Source: Scylla paramamosain (lineage: Eukaryota; Arthropoda; Malacostraca; Decapoda; Portunidae). Taken from it: a stretch of 64,000 nucleotides of DNA. The notes under the pieces are model-generated. The model had not been told where the DNA came from and ran no database searches. It saw only the letters and a program-made list of their open reading frames with translations. Made by a program: the position numbers and the translations under genes. Location of the stretch: positions 11,703,368-11,767,367 of the forward strand of contig NC_087183.1 in the NCBI RefSeq assembly GCF_035594125.1, read 5' to 3'. Below, piece after piece: positions 12,121 through 28,060 of the stretch; the first letter of the stretch is position 1; the number at the start of each line of letters is the position of its first letter.

Positions 12121-12478
12121 GGATATAACCGTGCATTGTTGCCTGGAAAAAAGAAAGGAGAACTGATCGCCGGAAATTTGATGCACGTACGATGTGTTAG
12201 AAATAAAAGTATCCGGGCATAAATGATACGCATTTTTGTGCCTGTAATGTGCGAGGAAGGTTTGCTCGCTTGAATCAGCATCACGAGCATCCCCAGCACC
12301 ACTAGCGCCGCCGGCACCCTCGTTCAGCTCCCCGTGTTGCTGTGTGAGGCTCCCTGGGGCAGCCCGTGGAAGTGTTATTGATTGTCAGATCCGGCTGGGC
12401 GAGACGGGCAAACTTACCTAATCGAGTTTTGGGATGAGGAAATACAGCGTCTGAATCCCGCATCGAGGAAGTTGTAGA
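12117..12478. other. Non-coding, nothing recognised
   Basis: Ordinary composition. The 96-codon minus-strand frame includes the translated GT array and no domain. Confidence 0.4.
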
Positions 12479-12479
12479 T

Positions 12480-12523
<44 letters not shown>
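12479..12523. repeat. (GT)n microsatellite
   Basis: About 22 pure units. Confidence 0.95.
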
Positions 12524-13902
<1,379 letters not shown>

Positions 13903-13930
13903 TCCTCCTCCTCCTCCTCCTCCTCCTCCC
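13903..13930. repeat. (CCT)n microsatellite
   Basis: About nine CCT units closing the pyrimidine-rich stretch. Confidence 0.9.
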
Positions 13931-14484
<554 letters not shown>

Positions 14485-14574
14485 AGCGCGCGGGCTCGTG
14501 ATGTATGCACTCGAACAAGGCAGTGTAAAAGTCAGTATTGGTGCTCTATAAAAGGTGAATGGTCAGGAAGTTTT

Positions 14575-14576
14575 AA

Positions 14577-14607
<31 letters not shown>

Positions 14608-14754
14608 AACAACAAGAACAACAAAAACAACAGCAAAAACAAAAACAATAAAAACAACACCAACTGACAAACACCACCACCACTACCAGCAACAACAACA
14701 ACAAACAGCAAGAGAAGAGGAGGAGGAGGAGGAGGAGGAGGAGGAGGAGGAGGA
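14575..14754. repeat. (AAC)n followed by (AGG)n
   Basis: Interrupted AAC/CAG triplets from 14575 to 14710, then about 13 AGG units at 14716-14754. Confidence 0.9.
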
Positions 14755-15110
14755 AAGAAAAAGAAAGAAGAGAGCAGTAAAGCAATCGACTATAGCAGCG
14801 TTCATCCTCCCAATACCCCTCTTCGCCCCTGGACCAATAGTACAGGTGGCTTACTTAATTTCCTCGCAGTTACCCCTAAAAATAGTTAATGAAGAGAAAA
14901 CGGGGTCTTCTCTGGATGCTCCATTTGGTTAACTCACCCGCTCAGTCAGGAAGTTAAAATATTGCACTATTTTTCCACGTACTTTTCTCCACTCGATCCA
15001 CGTTGTTTGTGTCTTGTGGGGGGGGGGGTGAGGCGTGCTCCTGCCTTTAAACCGTAATTAAGATTCAACCTATACTGGCTGCTTTAAGGGTCTGGAAAGA
15101 GATGCATATA
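14755..15110. other. Non-coding; short G-run
   Basis: Ten consecutive Gs near 15019-15028. Otherwise unremarkable. Confidence 0.4.
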
Positions 15111-15600
15111 ATACACCCTAGAATATTGCTTTAGAAACAGATACGTACAGACAAACAGGCACGTACATTACTTTAAAAGCACACACACATACCGACAGGC
15201 AAGGAAATTACCTTCAGAGTCACGTACGTGCATACACATATACTAAGGTGTATATTTGGATCTATCCCCTGGTTGTTTTAAGGAGTGTGGAGAGGTGTAC
15301 ACATGCAAGGACAGTACACATATAAAAGCAGACATACAGGTATTACTTAAAAGATATAATGAACGGGTTTACAGAGGCACATGCATACGCAGACATACAG
15401 ACAGACGGAGGTTTATTGAAAAGTGCCTACTCACATATGAAAAAAAAAAAAAAATGTACAAACAAGAATTCATAGGTAAAATGACATATAGACAAATAGA
15501 CGAACAGGGACTCATAAGAAAACAGACACGTAGACAGAAAGCAATAATTTCCAGACAGTCTGGTTACAAAATTAATAGACAAAGTTGTGACGGAAATAAC
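15075..15600. repeat. Degenerate ACAG/ACAT tetranucleotide region with a 195-bp direct repeat
   Basis: CTGGCTGCTTTAAGGGTCTG near 15075 recurs as CTGGTTGTTTTAAGGAGTGT near 15269. Between and after them the sequence is full of ACAGACA/ACATACA variants. The 147-codon frame at 15256-15699 is Lys/Arg/Gln-rich because of this decay pattern and shows no domain. Confidence 0.55.
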
Positions 15601-16262
15601 AAAGAGAGTTCCATCCGACATCGAAAGAAAACACGTTCCTGTCTGGAAAGCAAGGCAACGAAGAGAAAAATGAATATGCTTAATTTTTTTCAACTGTGAT
15701 ATTGTGTGAGTGTTTCCATTCTGCTCCCTTGTCTATTGTTATGTGTCACCAAGAGTCAGAAAGAATTGTTAAAAAGAATATGTATAAAAGTCTTGAAAAA
15801 TATGAAAGTTATGAATTTCTTCCTTTGAGAGAAATAGAGAGAAAAATTAATTGCTTTTCCTGACGAGTTTTATTATATTCTTATTTACTCTTTCTGTCCT
15901 ATTTTGCATTCTTCTTGTAGTGGATGCAATTTTACTGTTTCAGGTTAAACTACTCTTCCTGCAGTGCTGTGTGTGATTCCATTCAAATGTCATTCTCTTT
16001 TACAGTATTTTGTCTTAACACCTGTTGCTAATATTTACTTTATTTTATTCTTTTTACTCGCCTCCAGGATGTGTGCTTTTTATTTGATTTATTTCCTCAT
16101 CTGTTTACTCTTACTCTTTAAATTTATTTTTTCCAGTATATCTGTTCTTTTTCTTTAAATAATACTTTTTTCTGTTTTCCATTGGTAGCAGCTATATCGT
16201 TGTGTTCCTTGTGTTAATCTGTATTCTAAAAATCAGTCTTTCTTATGCGTATTTGTCGAAGG

Positions 16263-16265
<3 letters not shown>
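15601..16265. other. Non-coding, T-rich
   Basis: No feature recognised; T-rich from about 15860 to 16160. Confidence 0.4.

Positions 16266-16354
<89 letters not shown>
16266..16354. repeat. (AG)n microsatellite
   Basis: About 44 pure AG units. Confidence 0.97.
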
Positions 16355-16358
<4 letters not shown>

Positions 16359-16640
16359 TACTGCATGAAAGTAAAAACTAATTTTCTCATCTTATTCCTC
16401 TTCCTTCTTCTCTTAATTTTTCTCCTCTCCAACTTCCTTCTCTTTTCTCCCGACTGCTACTCGTATTTTTCCTCCTCCTCCTCCTCCTCCTTCCTTCCTT
16501 CCTTCCTTCCTTCCTTCCTTCTGTGTTGCCCTGTCTCTCTTCCCTGTAACTAGTTAGAAGTAGTTGCCAAACAGTCTTGCAAGTTGCTGTTTGGCTTTCC
16601 TTTGTATTTCTTTGTATTCCTCTTCCTCCTCCTCCTCCTC
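16355..16640. repeat. Pyrimidine-rich, with (CCT)n and (CTTC)n
   Basis: CCT triplets at 16471-16491 lead into about seven TTCC units to 16520. Another CCT run lies at 16624-16640. Confidence 0.8.
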
Positions 16641-16752
16641 TAAAGTACTTCATTCACTACAGTACTTTTTTTTTTAAGTTTTCATTCTCACTTATGACTG
16701 TCACTTAAATTCTGTCCAAATTGAAATAAGTATTGACCGACAGGGACATTCT

Positions 16753-16761
<9 letters not shown>

Positions 16762-16818
<57 letters not shown>

Positions 16819-16855
16819 TTTTTCCCCTTGACACACACACACACACACACACACA
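16762..16855. repeat. (CT)n and short (AC)n
   Basis: About 26 CT units (16762-16814) preceded by a C-run, and about 11 AC units at 16831-16855. Confidence 0.92.
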
Positions 16856-17039
16856 GCTAACTCCAATGGCGGAAAAAAATGAAATAAAAACAACAAAATC
16901 CGAGTAAAAATAAATACTAAAAAAAAAAATTACACACAGACATACATATGCACACACAAAAAGAAAAAAAAAAAGTCTAAACACAAACAACCCTTTCATG
17001 TACTTTTTTCCTTTTTTTTTCCCTTCCCTACAGATGTAT

Positions 17040-17640
17040 TAATTTGAATAGTGGAAAAAAATAGGAATAAAGCTTGCCACATGTAGAGGAGGAGGAGGAG
17101 GAGGAGGAGGAGGAGGAGGAGGAGGAGGAGGAGGAGGACCAACAAGAAAGGAGTGATTAACTCGCCGGTGACAGAAAGAAAATGAGGGAAGGGGGAAAAG
17201 GAGGAGGAGGAGGGAATGAGGGAGGAAGGAAGGAATGATAAACTGATTGTAGTCAGGAAGGTGAGGGAGGAGGAGAAAGAGGGGACAAAAGGAGGAAGAA
17301 GGGAGGGAAGAAGAAAGAGATGATGAAATGAAGAGGAAAGGAAAAAAAAATATGAAGGGAGAAGGAATGGCTTGAAAAAAAGTAGGAAAAAAATTAAGAA
17401 GGTGGAAAAGTAAGAGGAGAATGAGGAAAGTGTAACTTAATGAAGAAAATAGAAGAAAAAAAGGCAGAGAGAATAGTTTGAATAAAAATAAAAATAAAAA
17501 AAGCAAAACGTGGAAAAAAGGAGGAGGAGGAGGAGGAGGAGGAGGAGGAGGAGGAGGAGGAGGAGGAGGAGGAGGAGGAGGAGGAAAGGGTATACGAGAT
17601 AAGGGAAGAAGAAGAAGAAGATGAAGAACAGACACTAAGA
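17040..17640. repeat. Purine-rich tract with two (AGG)n arrays
   Basis: The plus strand is almost entirely A and G for about 600 bp. Pure AGG arrays sit at 17086-17138 and 17520-17585. Such mirror-like purine tracts are capable of triplex (H-DNA) formation. The Ser/Pro-rich minus-strand frame of 220 codons is composition-driven. Confidence 0.85.
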
Positions 17641-17859
17641 AAAGAGTTAATGACCCTGAATTGTGTGGCGTGGTGTGTAAGCGTGACCTCAGACAAGGCA
17701 CTCACTTCTCCGGCGTGTTTTTTAGATAAATTTTGATGAATTTCCTGACAGCGATAACCTTGGACGAGGAGCAAACAAGGCGAGACACATCCCTGGGCTT
17801 CCCTCTACATGGGGCGGAGCGAAGGAGGTAGTGATGTTTTGGTTCTTCTCTTATTTCTT

Positions 17860-18090
17860 GGTGGTGGTGGTGGTGGTGGTAGCGGTGTTTCTTCTTCGTC
17901 TTTTCTTTCTTCTTCTTCTTCTTCTTCTTCATCTTCTTTTTCTCTTCTTCTTTTCTTCTTCTTCTTCTTCTTCTTCGTCTTCGTCTTTTTGTTGTTGTTG
18001 TTGTCCTTTTCTGTTATGTTCTTTTCTTCTTTTCTTTTCTTTTTTTTTCTTCTTTTCTTCTCGTTCTCGTCCTCGTCCTGTTGTTTTTTT
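17860..18090. repeat. (GGT)n and (TTC)n low-complexity sequence
   Basis: GGT triplets at 17860-17882, then TTC/CTT triplets with interruptions to about 18075. Confidence 0.8.
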
Positions 18091-18179
18091 TAATGGTCTG
18101 TTTTGTCCTGTTCATTTGCTTTGTTGTCTTTGCCCTTCTTTCATTAGTGTTTCCCTACCTTCCCTTCCATCCTATTTCG

Positions 18180-18713
<534 letters not shown>

Positions 18714-18794
<81 letters not shown>
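18714..18794. repeat. (AC)n microsatellite with one TA interruption
   Basis: About 40 AC units with a TA interruption near 18752 and CG steps at the 3' end. Confidence 0.95.
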
Positions 18795-18797
<3 letters not shown>

Positions 18798-18948
18798 GTG
18801 CACACTTGAAGACAAACCCGTGTCGAACGAAGCACATTACAGCAACTTGTCGACAAATATTACGACGCGTGCAGGGATGAATCACGACGCTCCGGTCACC
18901 ATGTATTTTTGAGCGGGATTCCCAGAAACTTTTTACTGGCATGGCATT

Positions 18949-18982
18949 CAGTTTTCAATACGGAATAAAGTATTGAAAACTG
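18949..18982. repeat. Perfect 12-bp hairpin
   Basis: CAGTTTTCAATA at 18949-18960 and TATTGAAAACTG at 18971-18982 are exact reverse complements around a 10-nt loop. No U-tract or neighbouring gene explains it. Confidence 0.8.
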
Positions 18983-19925
18983 ATTTTGTTTCGAGCGAGG
19001 ACAGGTGGTGCACTGGTTTTATTAATTCAAGGTCTCGCAACCTGCAGGAATTCTTTATGTATGTAGGATATTCTCATCTATTCCCTTAGCATGCTGACAG
19101 AATTATTCCCATGCTACACATATACAGGTGTAAGTACGTGACGCCAGGTGAGCGTACACACAGGTGAGCGGCAGCCCTCGTGATTACGTGCCGAGATATA
19201 ACACCAGTGCATGTCCGCGAGGCTTTGGGGCATTATTGTTATTATGCCTTTAACTCAGCGCTGTTGTTGCTCCTGCTGTTATAGTTAAAGTGTTATGCCT
19301 CTGGTGATGTGTTGATTTGTTGATGGAATGTTGCCAGATGTCCAGCTGTTGATGTGTTGGTGGAATGTTGCCAGATGTCCAGCGTCTTATTTTCACAAGT
19401 TGAGAAACCCAAAGTCAGGTTAAGAGTAAATTGACCTTGAAGAAATCATTAACAAGTAAGTTTCTCAGGCTGCATACCAGTTCTATTTGTCACTGGCTCT
19501 TGCTTTTTATTAATTTTCTCAGTGAGCTTTCTATGTTGTTTTGGTTGTTGTGTTTTTTTAATCCATTTTTTTTATAGCATTTTGTAAACTTCCAATGTTA
19601 CTCATCATCATTCTCGGTATTTAATGGTATTCCACGCAACTTGGCGGAAGAACATAAGTTAGTGCTGTCTCATTGCTGTCTCATTGCTTTCGTCGAGGCA
19701 GCCACTAAGCCAATCAGACAGTCAGCCAGACAAACAGTGAACCAGTCTTCCAGTCAGCCAGTCAGCCATTCCCAGGCAAGCGAGGCCCCGCCAGCCAGGT
19801 AGTGACGCTCGTTTGTCTTAACTCTTAGTGAAAATGAATACGAATTTTTCTCACTAAAGTTAGATCAGTTGAAGTGTGAATAGTAGGAGGAGGAGGAGAA
19901 GGAACAGCAGGTGCCTTATCATCCC
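18983..19925. other. Non-coding with small minisatellites
   Basis: TGTTGATGGAATGTTGCCAG...TCCAGC occurs twice (about 19305-19345 and 19347-19383). GCTGTCTCATT is doubled near 19663-19688. A degenerate CAGCCAGT tetranucleotide pattern covers about 19698-19798. Confidence 0.65.
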
Positions 19926-19940
19926 TATCATCATCGTCAC

Positions 19941-20020
<80 letters not shown>

Positions 20021-20043
20021 CCATCATCATCCTCATCATCATC
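19926..20043. repeat. (ATC)n trinucleotide array
   Basis: About 35 ATC units with few interruptions. Poly-Asp, poly-His, poly-Ile and poly-Met frames over it are its six-frame translations. Confidence 0.95.
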
Positions 20044-20216
20044 ACTGTGCTCACGGCCACACCTGCATTCCGTCACGAGGGTCATTAAGGGAGGCGGGGG
20101 TGGAGTGTCTCAGCTGCAGGAGTTAACATTATCTTCATTCCTTCATCCTTTTTCCCGGACATAGTTTGTCTTTCTCCATTACTCTTCCTTCCCTCGTCTC
20201 TGACATTTTAAAGGAA

Positions 20217-20336
20217 GGAGGAGGGGGAGGAGGAGGAGGAGGAATATAGGGAATATGAATAGGAGGAGGCGTAGGAAGAATGGGGGAGGAGGAGGAGGAG
20301 GAGGAGGAGGAGCAGGAGGAGCAGTAGGAGGAGGAA
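20217..20336. repeat. Interrupted (AGG)n array
   Basis: Several AGG runs broken by AATAT, GCAGG and similar, the longest at about 20285-20311. Confidence 0.88.
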
Positions 20337-21540
20337 TGCCGGATCAATTTCAAACACTGTTTAGACTCACCTCGATATTAGAATTCTATATATATATGTT
20401 TCTTACTTTGATTCATTCAGCTTCTATTCTTTTTTTTTCTCTTTCATGTGTTCATTCATCTTTCTTTTTCTTTTCTTTCTTTTTTTCTTTCTATCTCTCC
20501 TTCTTTTCTTGCAAAATTTATGTATACTTTTTTGTGTTTGTACTCATTCATTCAATCATTCACTCATTTATTTACGTTCCACTTTCGTCTACTTAATTAT
20601 TCATCTACCTTGCTATTTATCTGGTTTAACCGAGTCTTGATCTGCCCATTAATTTATCTGTACATTCTTGCGCTTTATCACAGTGACATGAACTTTTCTC
20701 CTTTACTTCTTTATTTATATCCACCAGGCCGCTGCAGTTCAAAAAAAAAAAAAAAAAAAGAGGTGCTGAACTTTACCTAGTCAGGTGTGCCAGAACTAAT
20801 CCAATTAAGATTTACGTGTGTTACGACCGTCCCGCCTGAACACATGTAAAAATTAAGGTCTCAAGGAATACCTGCACTGCACCTAAAAAAAAAAAAAAAA
20901 AGTCACTTGTTTGTTCTGGGAAGGGGAGAGGAGAAAGAATGAGGTAAGAACAGTGAAGTATAATAAGCAGAAAACGTAAAATGAGTCGCGAGAAATGCTT
21001 GAAGTGAAGTTGAAAATAAACACTGATTTTAGAATGAAAAAAAAAAAAGTAAGGAAGAAGAATTATGTTATTAAAGAAGTAAAATATAAAGAAAAGGTAA
21101 AATATATGTAAAGCAAGAAAAATAATGAAGTCGTTGAGCAGAAAGCAAACTTCAGATATATCGGAAAAAAAAGAAAGAAAGGAAGAAAGGTGAGAGAGAG
21201 AGAAAAAAAAAGCAGAGAAGCGAAACACGCCAGGATCCTCAGCCGCTCAGCAAATTCCTGTCGTTGAAATATGACCAGATTTAGCAAGAACGTTCGCCTT
21301 TCCTCGCAAAATGTTTCCATCCGCTTCCAACAGTAACGCGCGGGAGTGAGCGATAGGCAGGGAGATTTTTTTTCCTCTCCCTTCTTCTCTGTTGACCCAA
21401 GTATGGCCTGCTGTCTATACCTGAGGCGAAATTGTATCGTTTTTTCTTTTATTTGTTCATGTGAGGAGAAAGAGGTCGAGTTGTGACAATGATTGGAGAG
21501 GATATATTTTTTCTGTCTTCCCTCCTCCTCCTCCTCCTCC
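20337..21540. other. Non-coding; two poly-A runs and a purine-rich tail
   Basis: A-runs of about 17-19 nt lie at 20741-20759 and 20885-20902, each after a CTGCA-containing phrase (GCTGCAGTTC; ACTGCACCT). Positions 20900-21230 are A/G-rich. A CCT run ends at 21543. No gene recognised. Confidence 0.45.
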
Positions 21541-21576
21541 TCCATATTGTTTGAAGTGTAGCTGGTTTTTGTGTAT

Positions 21577-21745
21577 GGGAACAGTACCGGATTCCTTTGT
21601 CTTCTGCTCAGGTATAGTTTAAGGGGATTGAATTTCTTCCGATACCTTGCATATTGGGCTTCCTGTATTGGGTCATATATGTAAACATCACTGAATTCTT
21701 TTGTCGTATGGGTACCTATAGTTTCAAGGGATTACTTTTGTTGTT
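21577..21745. repeat. Two-copy direct repeat, period 103 bp
   Basis: GATTCCTTTGTC...GGTATAGTTTAAGGGGATTG near 21590 matches GAATTCTTTTGTC...CCTATAGTTTCAAGGGATTA near 21693. Confidence 0.6.
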
Positions 21746-22075
21746 ATTTTTGTTGTTGTGTTTAGTTGCTCTCCTGAATGAATTATTTATCTATTTAACT
21801 GCAATGTCTTTTTATTTATTTATTGTCGGCTTCTTCATCAAATGACAAGAAAGTCTGAGAGAAACGATGATGATAATGACTTTACGATCGTTATCAATAT
21901 TAATATCGGTATCCTCATCCTCTCGTTATTATCTCCACCACCACCACCACCACCTCGTTAAAACCCTTCGAAATCTCACTTTCAGCGGAGGCGTACGCGA
22001 AATAAGCCCGTCACCCTTCAGACAAGTTAATGGAGTCTTGGTGCCTCCAGAGTAAAGACTTGAAAACACGCACGC

Positions 22076-23522
<1,447 letters not shown>

Positions 23523-23524
23523 TG

Positions 23525-23525
<1 letters not shown>

Positions 23526-23565
<40 letters not shown>

Positions 23566-23711
23566 CCCAGGTCTTGTCACATTTTCCAGCCATTACAAGA
23601 CAGAAGCATCTCTCCCTTCTCACAACCTCAAAGAGACATTACCATTGTCGAAGGTGGCGGTACAGAGCAGGCCAGGAATTAACTCCTGTAATACTACTGA
23701 GGTTGTGTGGT

Positions 23712-23777
<66 letters not shown>
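23526..23777. repeat. (CT)n and (AG)n on either side of 150 bp
   Basis: CT at 23526-23563 and AG at 23712-23777 (one GG interruption). The two arrays are complementary, so the segment between them could be the loop of a long hairpin. Confidence 0.9.
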
Positions 23778-23780
<3 letters not shown>

Positions 23781-23998
23781 GAGTGAGTGTTAAAAGTGCA
23801 TATTGGAAAGAACAGTTGAGAAGCAGGAAGTGGTGAGTGATGTAAGTAGATTTTTTTTACTACCTCAGAAAAATACACTTTTATGGCGCACTATGCACTG
23901 CCGAACAACCGGACAACGACCACCACCTGCACCCAAATATCCCTCTGGCAGGTTATATTGTGCATCTGCCTGTAGCGTGAGTGTTTAGTAAAAGATGC

Positions 23999-24052
<54 letters not shown>
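23999..24052. repeat. (GT)n microsatellite
   Basis: About 26 pure units. Confidence 0.95.
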
Positions 24053-24054
<2 letters not shown>

Positions 24055-24127
24055 CGTGATCCTTTTTAGTGGAGTGTGTTGGGATTAGGTTAATGTTTTA
24101 GCGTTTTAGTGTTTCAAATGGTTGGAG

Positions 24128-24158
<31 letters not shown>

Positions 24159-24921
24159 GCGTGTGTGTGACTCCCAGCTGTCTTGGTTGTTTGTTTGTTT
24201 GTGTGTTTGTGTATGTCGCTGGGAAGGGTGTCAGGTGTAGAGTTCTTTGTTTGGTTTGTCTTTGAACCTTGTTTGTTGAGGTGACGTGTGTGTGTGTGTG
24301 TGTGTGTATGTGTGTGTGTTTCTCTGAGCATGTGTGTGTAATAAATTCCTGAAGTTATATTATCCTTTTGGTTGGTGTGTGATGCTGTGTGAGGTGGTGT
24401 GCTGTGTGTGTGTGCGTGTTTGTGTGTGTGTGCTCCAGGCCTTAGTGTGGCGCCGTGCAGTGTGCAGTGTGGTACAAAACATTCTATCTGTGGCGACGAG
24501 GGTCAGGCAGCGTAGTCTTGTCGCAAAGGACGATGATAAACCGAGGATTACTTCCTTGCTGTGTATTGTGTCCCTATATTTCTTATTCTATGGTTATTAA
24601 TGTCTTCCTGTTGGTGTCATTTGTATTATATATTGTCTAGCTGTCTTGAGGGGGAAGAGATGACGGCGATGATGACGATAAAGATAACAGTGATGATAGT
24701 AAGAGCAACAACTTCCACTAATAGTCTCCACACACAGACACACACACAGGCACACACGCGGGGGTAAGGGCTTGGGGGTGGCGGTCCCTTGCTCTTTTTT
24801 TGGCGGCGTAACAATCATCATAGCGTGTCTCCGTGCAGTAAATTCCAGGCGGGGAAGGGCTGTCATGGAGGAGCGGCGTGTGTAACCTGTCTAACCTCTA
24901 TAACCCGTGCCCGTGTGAGTG

Positions 24922-24925
<4 letters not shown>
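24053..24925. other. Non-coding with short (AGG)n, (GT)n and GTTT tracts
   Basis: AGG at 24125-24158, GTTT repeats near 24188-24210, GT at 24283-24320 and scattered GT runs to 24432. No gene recognised. Confidence 0.5.

Positions 24926-25010
<85 letters not shown>
24926..25010. repeat. (AG)n microsatellite
   Basis: AG array with two GG interruptions. Confidence 0.95.
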
Positions 25011-25011
<1 letters not shown>

Positions 25012-25062
25012 GGAGGCAAGTGGTGTCAGAGTTATTAATGATCGCCAGTACTGTGTGTGTGT

Positions 25063-25089
25063 GGGTGGGTGGGTGGGTGGGTGGGTGGG
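25063..25089 (+). repeat. (GGGT)7 G-quadruplex-type repeat
   Basis: Seven GGG runs separated by single Ts, flanked by GT. Four or more G3 tracts with 1-nt loops is the canonical highly stable G-quadruplex pattern. Confidence 0.92.
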
Positions 25090-25091
25090 TG

Positions 25092-25830
25092 TGTGTGTGG
25101 CGCGTGCCAGTTACAGCATCACTTCCTCTCCTTTGCGTGCTAGTTTCTGTGTCACACGGGTGAGGTTCGTACGGTCCGATGAGTACGACTTGTTTCACTC
25201 CCTTCCCGTGCGTCTGCTTGGGTGCGTGCGTGCGAGTGTGTGAGTTTTACGAAAGGTCCCAAACATACGCCACTAAATTTTCTCTGTATTTCGTGACTTT
25301 CGTGTGGATTTTAGCGGATCACTTTGTCATGGTGTTGAAGTTTGGGTCCCGTATAGTTGAGTAAGTGGCAAGACTCAGGTGATGACGCAGGTGAGTGAGG
25401 TATGGGGCGGTCATCACACGGGCCACCACACCTGCACTCCAACAGGGTGGGAGTCTGTCATTAACGGGGAACCTAATCACCCTTAATGACGGGCTATCAA
25501 TATCGACTCTCTCTCGTCTCTCTCTCGTCTCTCGCTCTCTCTCGTCCTCTCATCTCGTCTCGTCTCTCTCTCTCTCTCTCTCTCTCTGCGACTGGTAACG
25601 ATGTGAATTGAATTGTGTGTGTGCACGCGCGCGCTCTCTACTGCGTGCTATTTCAGTATTAAAGAGAGTTTTCTATACTGTTCAGTTACGCGATAGTAAG
25701 TTAGTTGTTTTTTGCTTTTTTTTTTTTCTGTATCAACTACGATTGCTTCCTTGCATGCTTGATTGTTGGACGATTTTATATCTGGAATGTTGGTAAAAGT
25801 GCAAAGGTAGTGATGAGACACCGCGGGCCG
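25092..25830. other. Non-coding with a degenerate CT tract
   Basis: CTCGTCTCTC variants at 25506-25588. No gene recognised. Confidence 0.45.
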
Positions 25831-26161
25831 TAGCAGCAGCAGCAGCACCACCTACCACCACCATCCACCACCACCACCACCACCACCGCACTGCTTGTCG
25901 TAAAAATAATCAACAAATTACTCGATTATTCACCATTATATTATTAAACTAAGGACACCCATGCACGTCCTTTGCTGGGATGCTTTGTTTTGATTTATAT
26001 GCCTTGAATTTGGGTCAGTGTAATGTTGCCTCCACCTTTTGCCTCTGCCATTAAGCTGTGGTGGTGGTGGTGGTGGTGGCGGTGGTGGCTGTGGATGGTG
26101 GTGGTGGCCTCACCCTGCAGAGGATATGCAGATGATGGTGATGGTGGTGGTGGTGGTGGTG
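25831..26161. repeat. (CAG)(CCA)n and opposing (TGG)n
   Basis: CAG/CCA triplets at 25831-25888, then TGG triplets at 26057-26108 and 26133-26161. The CCA and TGG tracts are mutually complementary. Confidence 0.85.
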
Positions 26162-26443
26162 CGTGGGATGGAGGCGACTGAGAACACCTCACTGTATACT
26201 GCACCGCGCTCATGAGGCTCACACCTCATCCCTCACAACACAGGCGTCTTGGTCACGGCTATATCTCAGCATTAAAACCTTGCAGCACACAGGCTCTCCT
26301 CCGCGAGTCACGACGCTGGGCAAACGATCGTTAAGCCTCGGCAAACAGCACGGAGAAGCTTCCCGCGTGTTGCCGCCGCTGGTTAGGGTGAGCTGCAGGG
26401 CCCCTTCCTTCATCCCAGGGTGACGCAGCCTCGTGGAATCTTA

Positions 26444-26667
26444 TGGCTGTATTCTGAAACACTCCTGCGTCTGCACCTCCACTACTTTCAAAAGTCTGCA
26501 CGGGTGTTTAAAGGGTATTTGGTTCTAATGGCAGATAAACAAGATTTCTCACGTTATTAAAAGGAGAAACACTCATGAGAACCTAGCTTATTTCTGTGGC
26601 CTTTAAAAAATAGTCATGTTGAGAGATCCGTGTTGAGAGAGCACAAGCGTTTCTGAAATACTGGCCC
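26444..26667. mobile_element. PIF/Harbinger-like MITE, 224 bp
   Basis: The left end reads TGGCTGTATTCTGAAACACT and the reverse complement of the right end reads GGGCCAGTATTTCAGAAACG, an imperfect terminal inverted repeat of about 22 bp. Both ends are flanked by TTA (26441-26443 and 26668-26670). A 3-bp TTA target duplication and GGGCC-type termini are established hallmarks of PIF/Harbinger and Tourist-like MITEs. The interior has no coding capacity, so mobilisation would need a transposase elsewhere. Family assignment is inferred from termini only. Confidence 0.75.
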
Positions 26668-27294
26668 TTAGACAGTGCCGCGCAGAGCCCAGGACTCGCT
26701 TACCAAATCATAGCAAAGTGCGTTATTGTATTCATTCGTGCAAAATGTTTGATCTCGTCTCCATGAAGTTTGCGGTGGACAGTCTCCGTAATCTGTGTGG
26801 GATGCCACGTGCCTAGCCGCATTGTTCCATTCACCGCTGCTGCTCCCCTCGCGACCTTTAGGCCTCGAGTTCAAGGTCACAACCCTAGTGTATTCTTTGA
26901 AATATGAAAATGGCTACGTTGACTATTCATCCCGGAAACACATTAACGACAGCGAAACAAACAGGGGAAAATATATTAAAGTAAATGTGTGCCTTTAAAT
27001 TGCGTGCTCCAGTGCTTGTTTATCTCTCTTCTTTTCCTCCTGCAACGCGGACTGCTCGGAATAGCCCTGAGGGACATTTTATGGTTTTATTTCCACACAT
27101 ACATCTGAACGCTCTTAACTGTATTGACGCGGGGACATTCTCCTCGGGGTAATGCCTCACGCTGATGTAGAGACGCTCCCTGGCTGTCTGTCAGTGCGGG
27201 GGATTCAGGAAACACCAATAGCTCTCTCTCAGCCACTGCGCGTCTTTTGATATATTTCATTGGAATACCTCGAGGAATGACCTGGGAAGTCTGG
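26668..27294. other. Non-coding, nothing recognised
   Basis: Ordinary composition. Short frames lie on both strands with no domain. Confidence 0.4.
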
Positions 27295-27344
27295 AGGTCA
27301 TTGGTCACATCGGTCATTCTGGTCACATTGGTCAGGTGGTCGCA
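27295..27344. repeat. 17-bp minisatellite, three units
   Basis: GGTCATTGGTCACATC, GGTCATTCTGGTCACATT and GGTCAGGTGGTCGCATT follow each other. Confidence 0.75.
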
Positions 27345-27548
27345 TTCCTCTTACGTATTTTGTCCCTTTCTCTTAGTAGGTCGTTTATAAACATTGTGCA
27401 AAACTGGCTGTGTGTTATTATGCAAAATAGTTGGGGAGTTTGCATTTGCACTTTTTGCTCGTTTTCACGAGTTGGTAAGTGACAAAGTTTTCTCTCGCGT
27501 GAGGCTGAGGCTTGTGTCCTCTTGTTTGACACATTCATTACGTCTGCG

Positions 27549-27870
<322 letters not shown>

Positions 27871-28060
27871 TCCGCACATTCCACACAGAGACCTTTATTC
27901 TTTATACCACCAGACAAACAGTGACGCAGTCTTCCCCTGAGTTGGCTTGCCTTCCAACGCACCTGCCGCGCCTGGACACGATGGGCACCACTTCTTACTT
28001 CCCTCTGACGTTGTGTTTTCCCCGCGTAATCTTTCTGTTAGGTAGAGAGAAAGGAAAGTG

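Noticed and set aside
15256..15699. 147-codon Lys/Arg-rich frame without a pure microsatellite
   Set aside because: The sequence is a decayed ACAG/ACAT tetranucleotide region, part of it duplicated; no domain, and the opposite strand is also open at 15427-15693.
20741..20902. Two poly-A runs as possible retroposon tails
   Set aside because: No target duplications, polymerase III boxes or shared body could be found upstream of either run.
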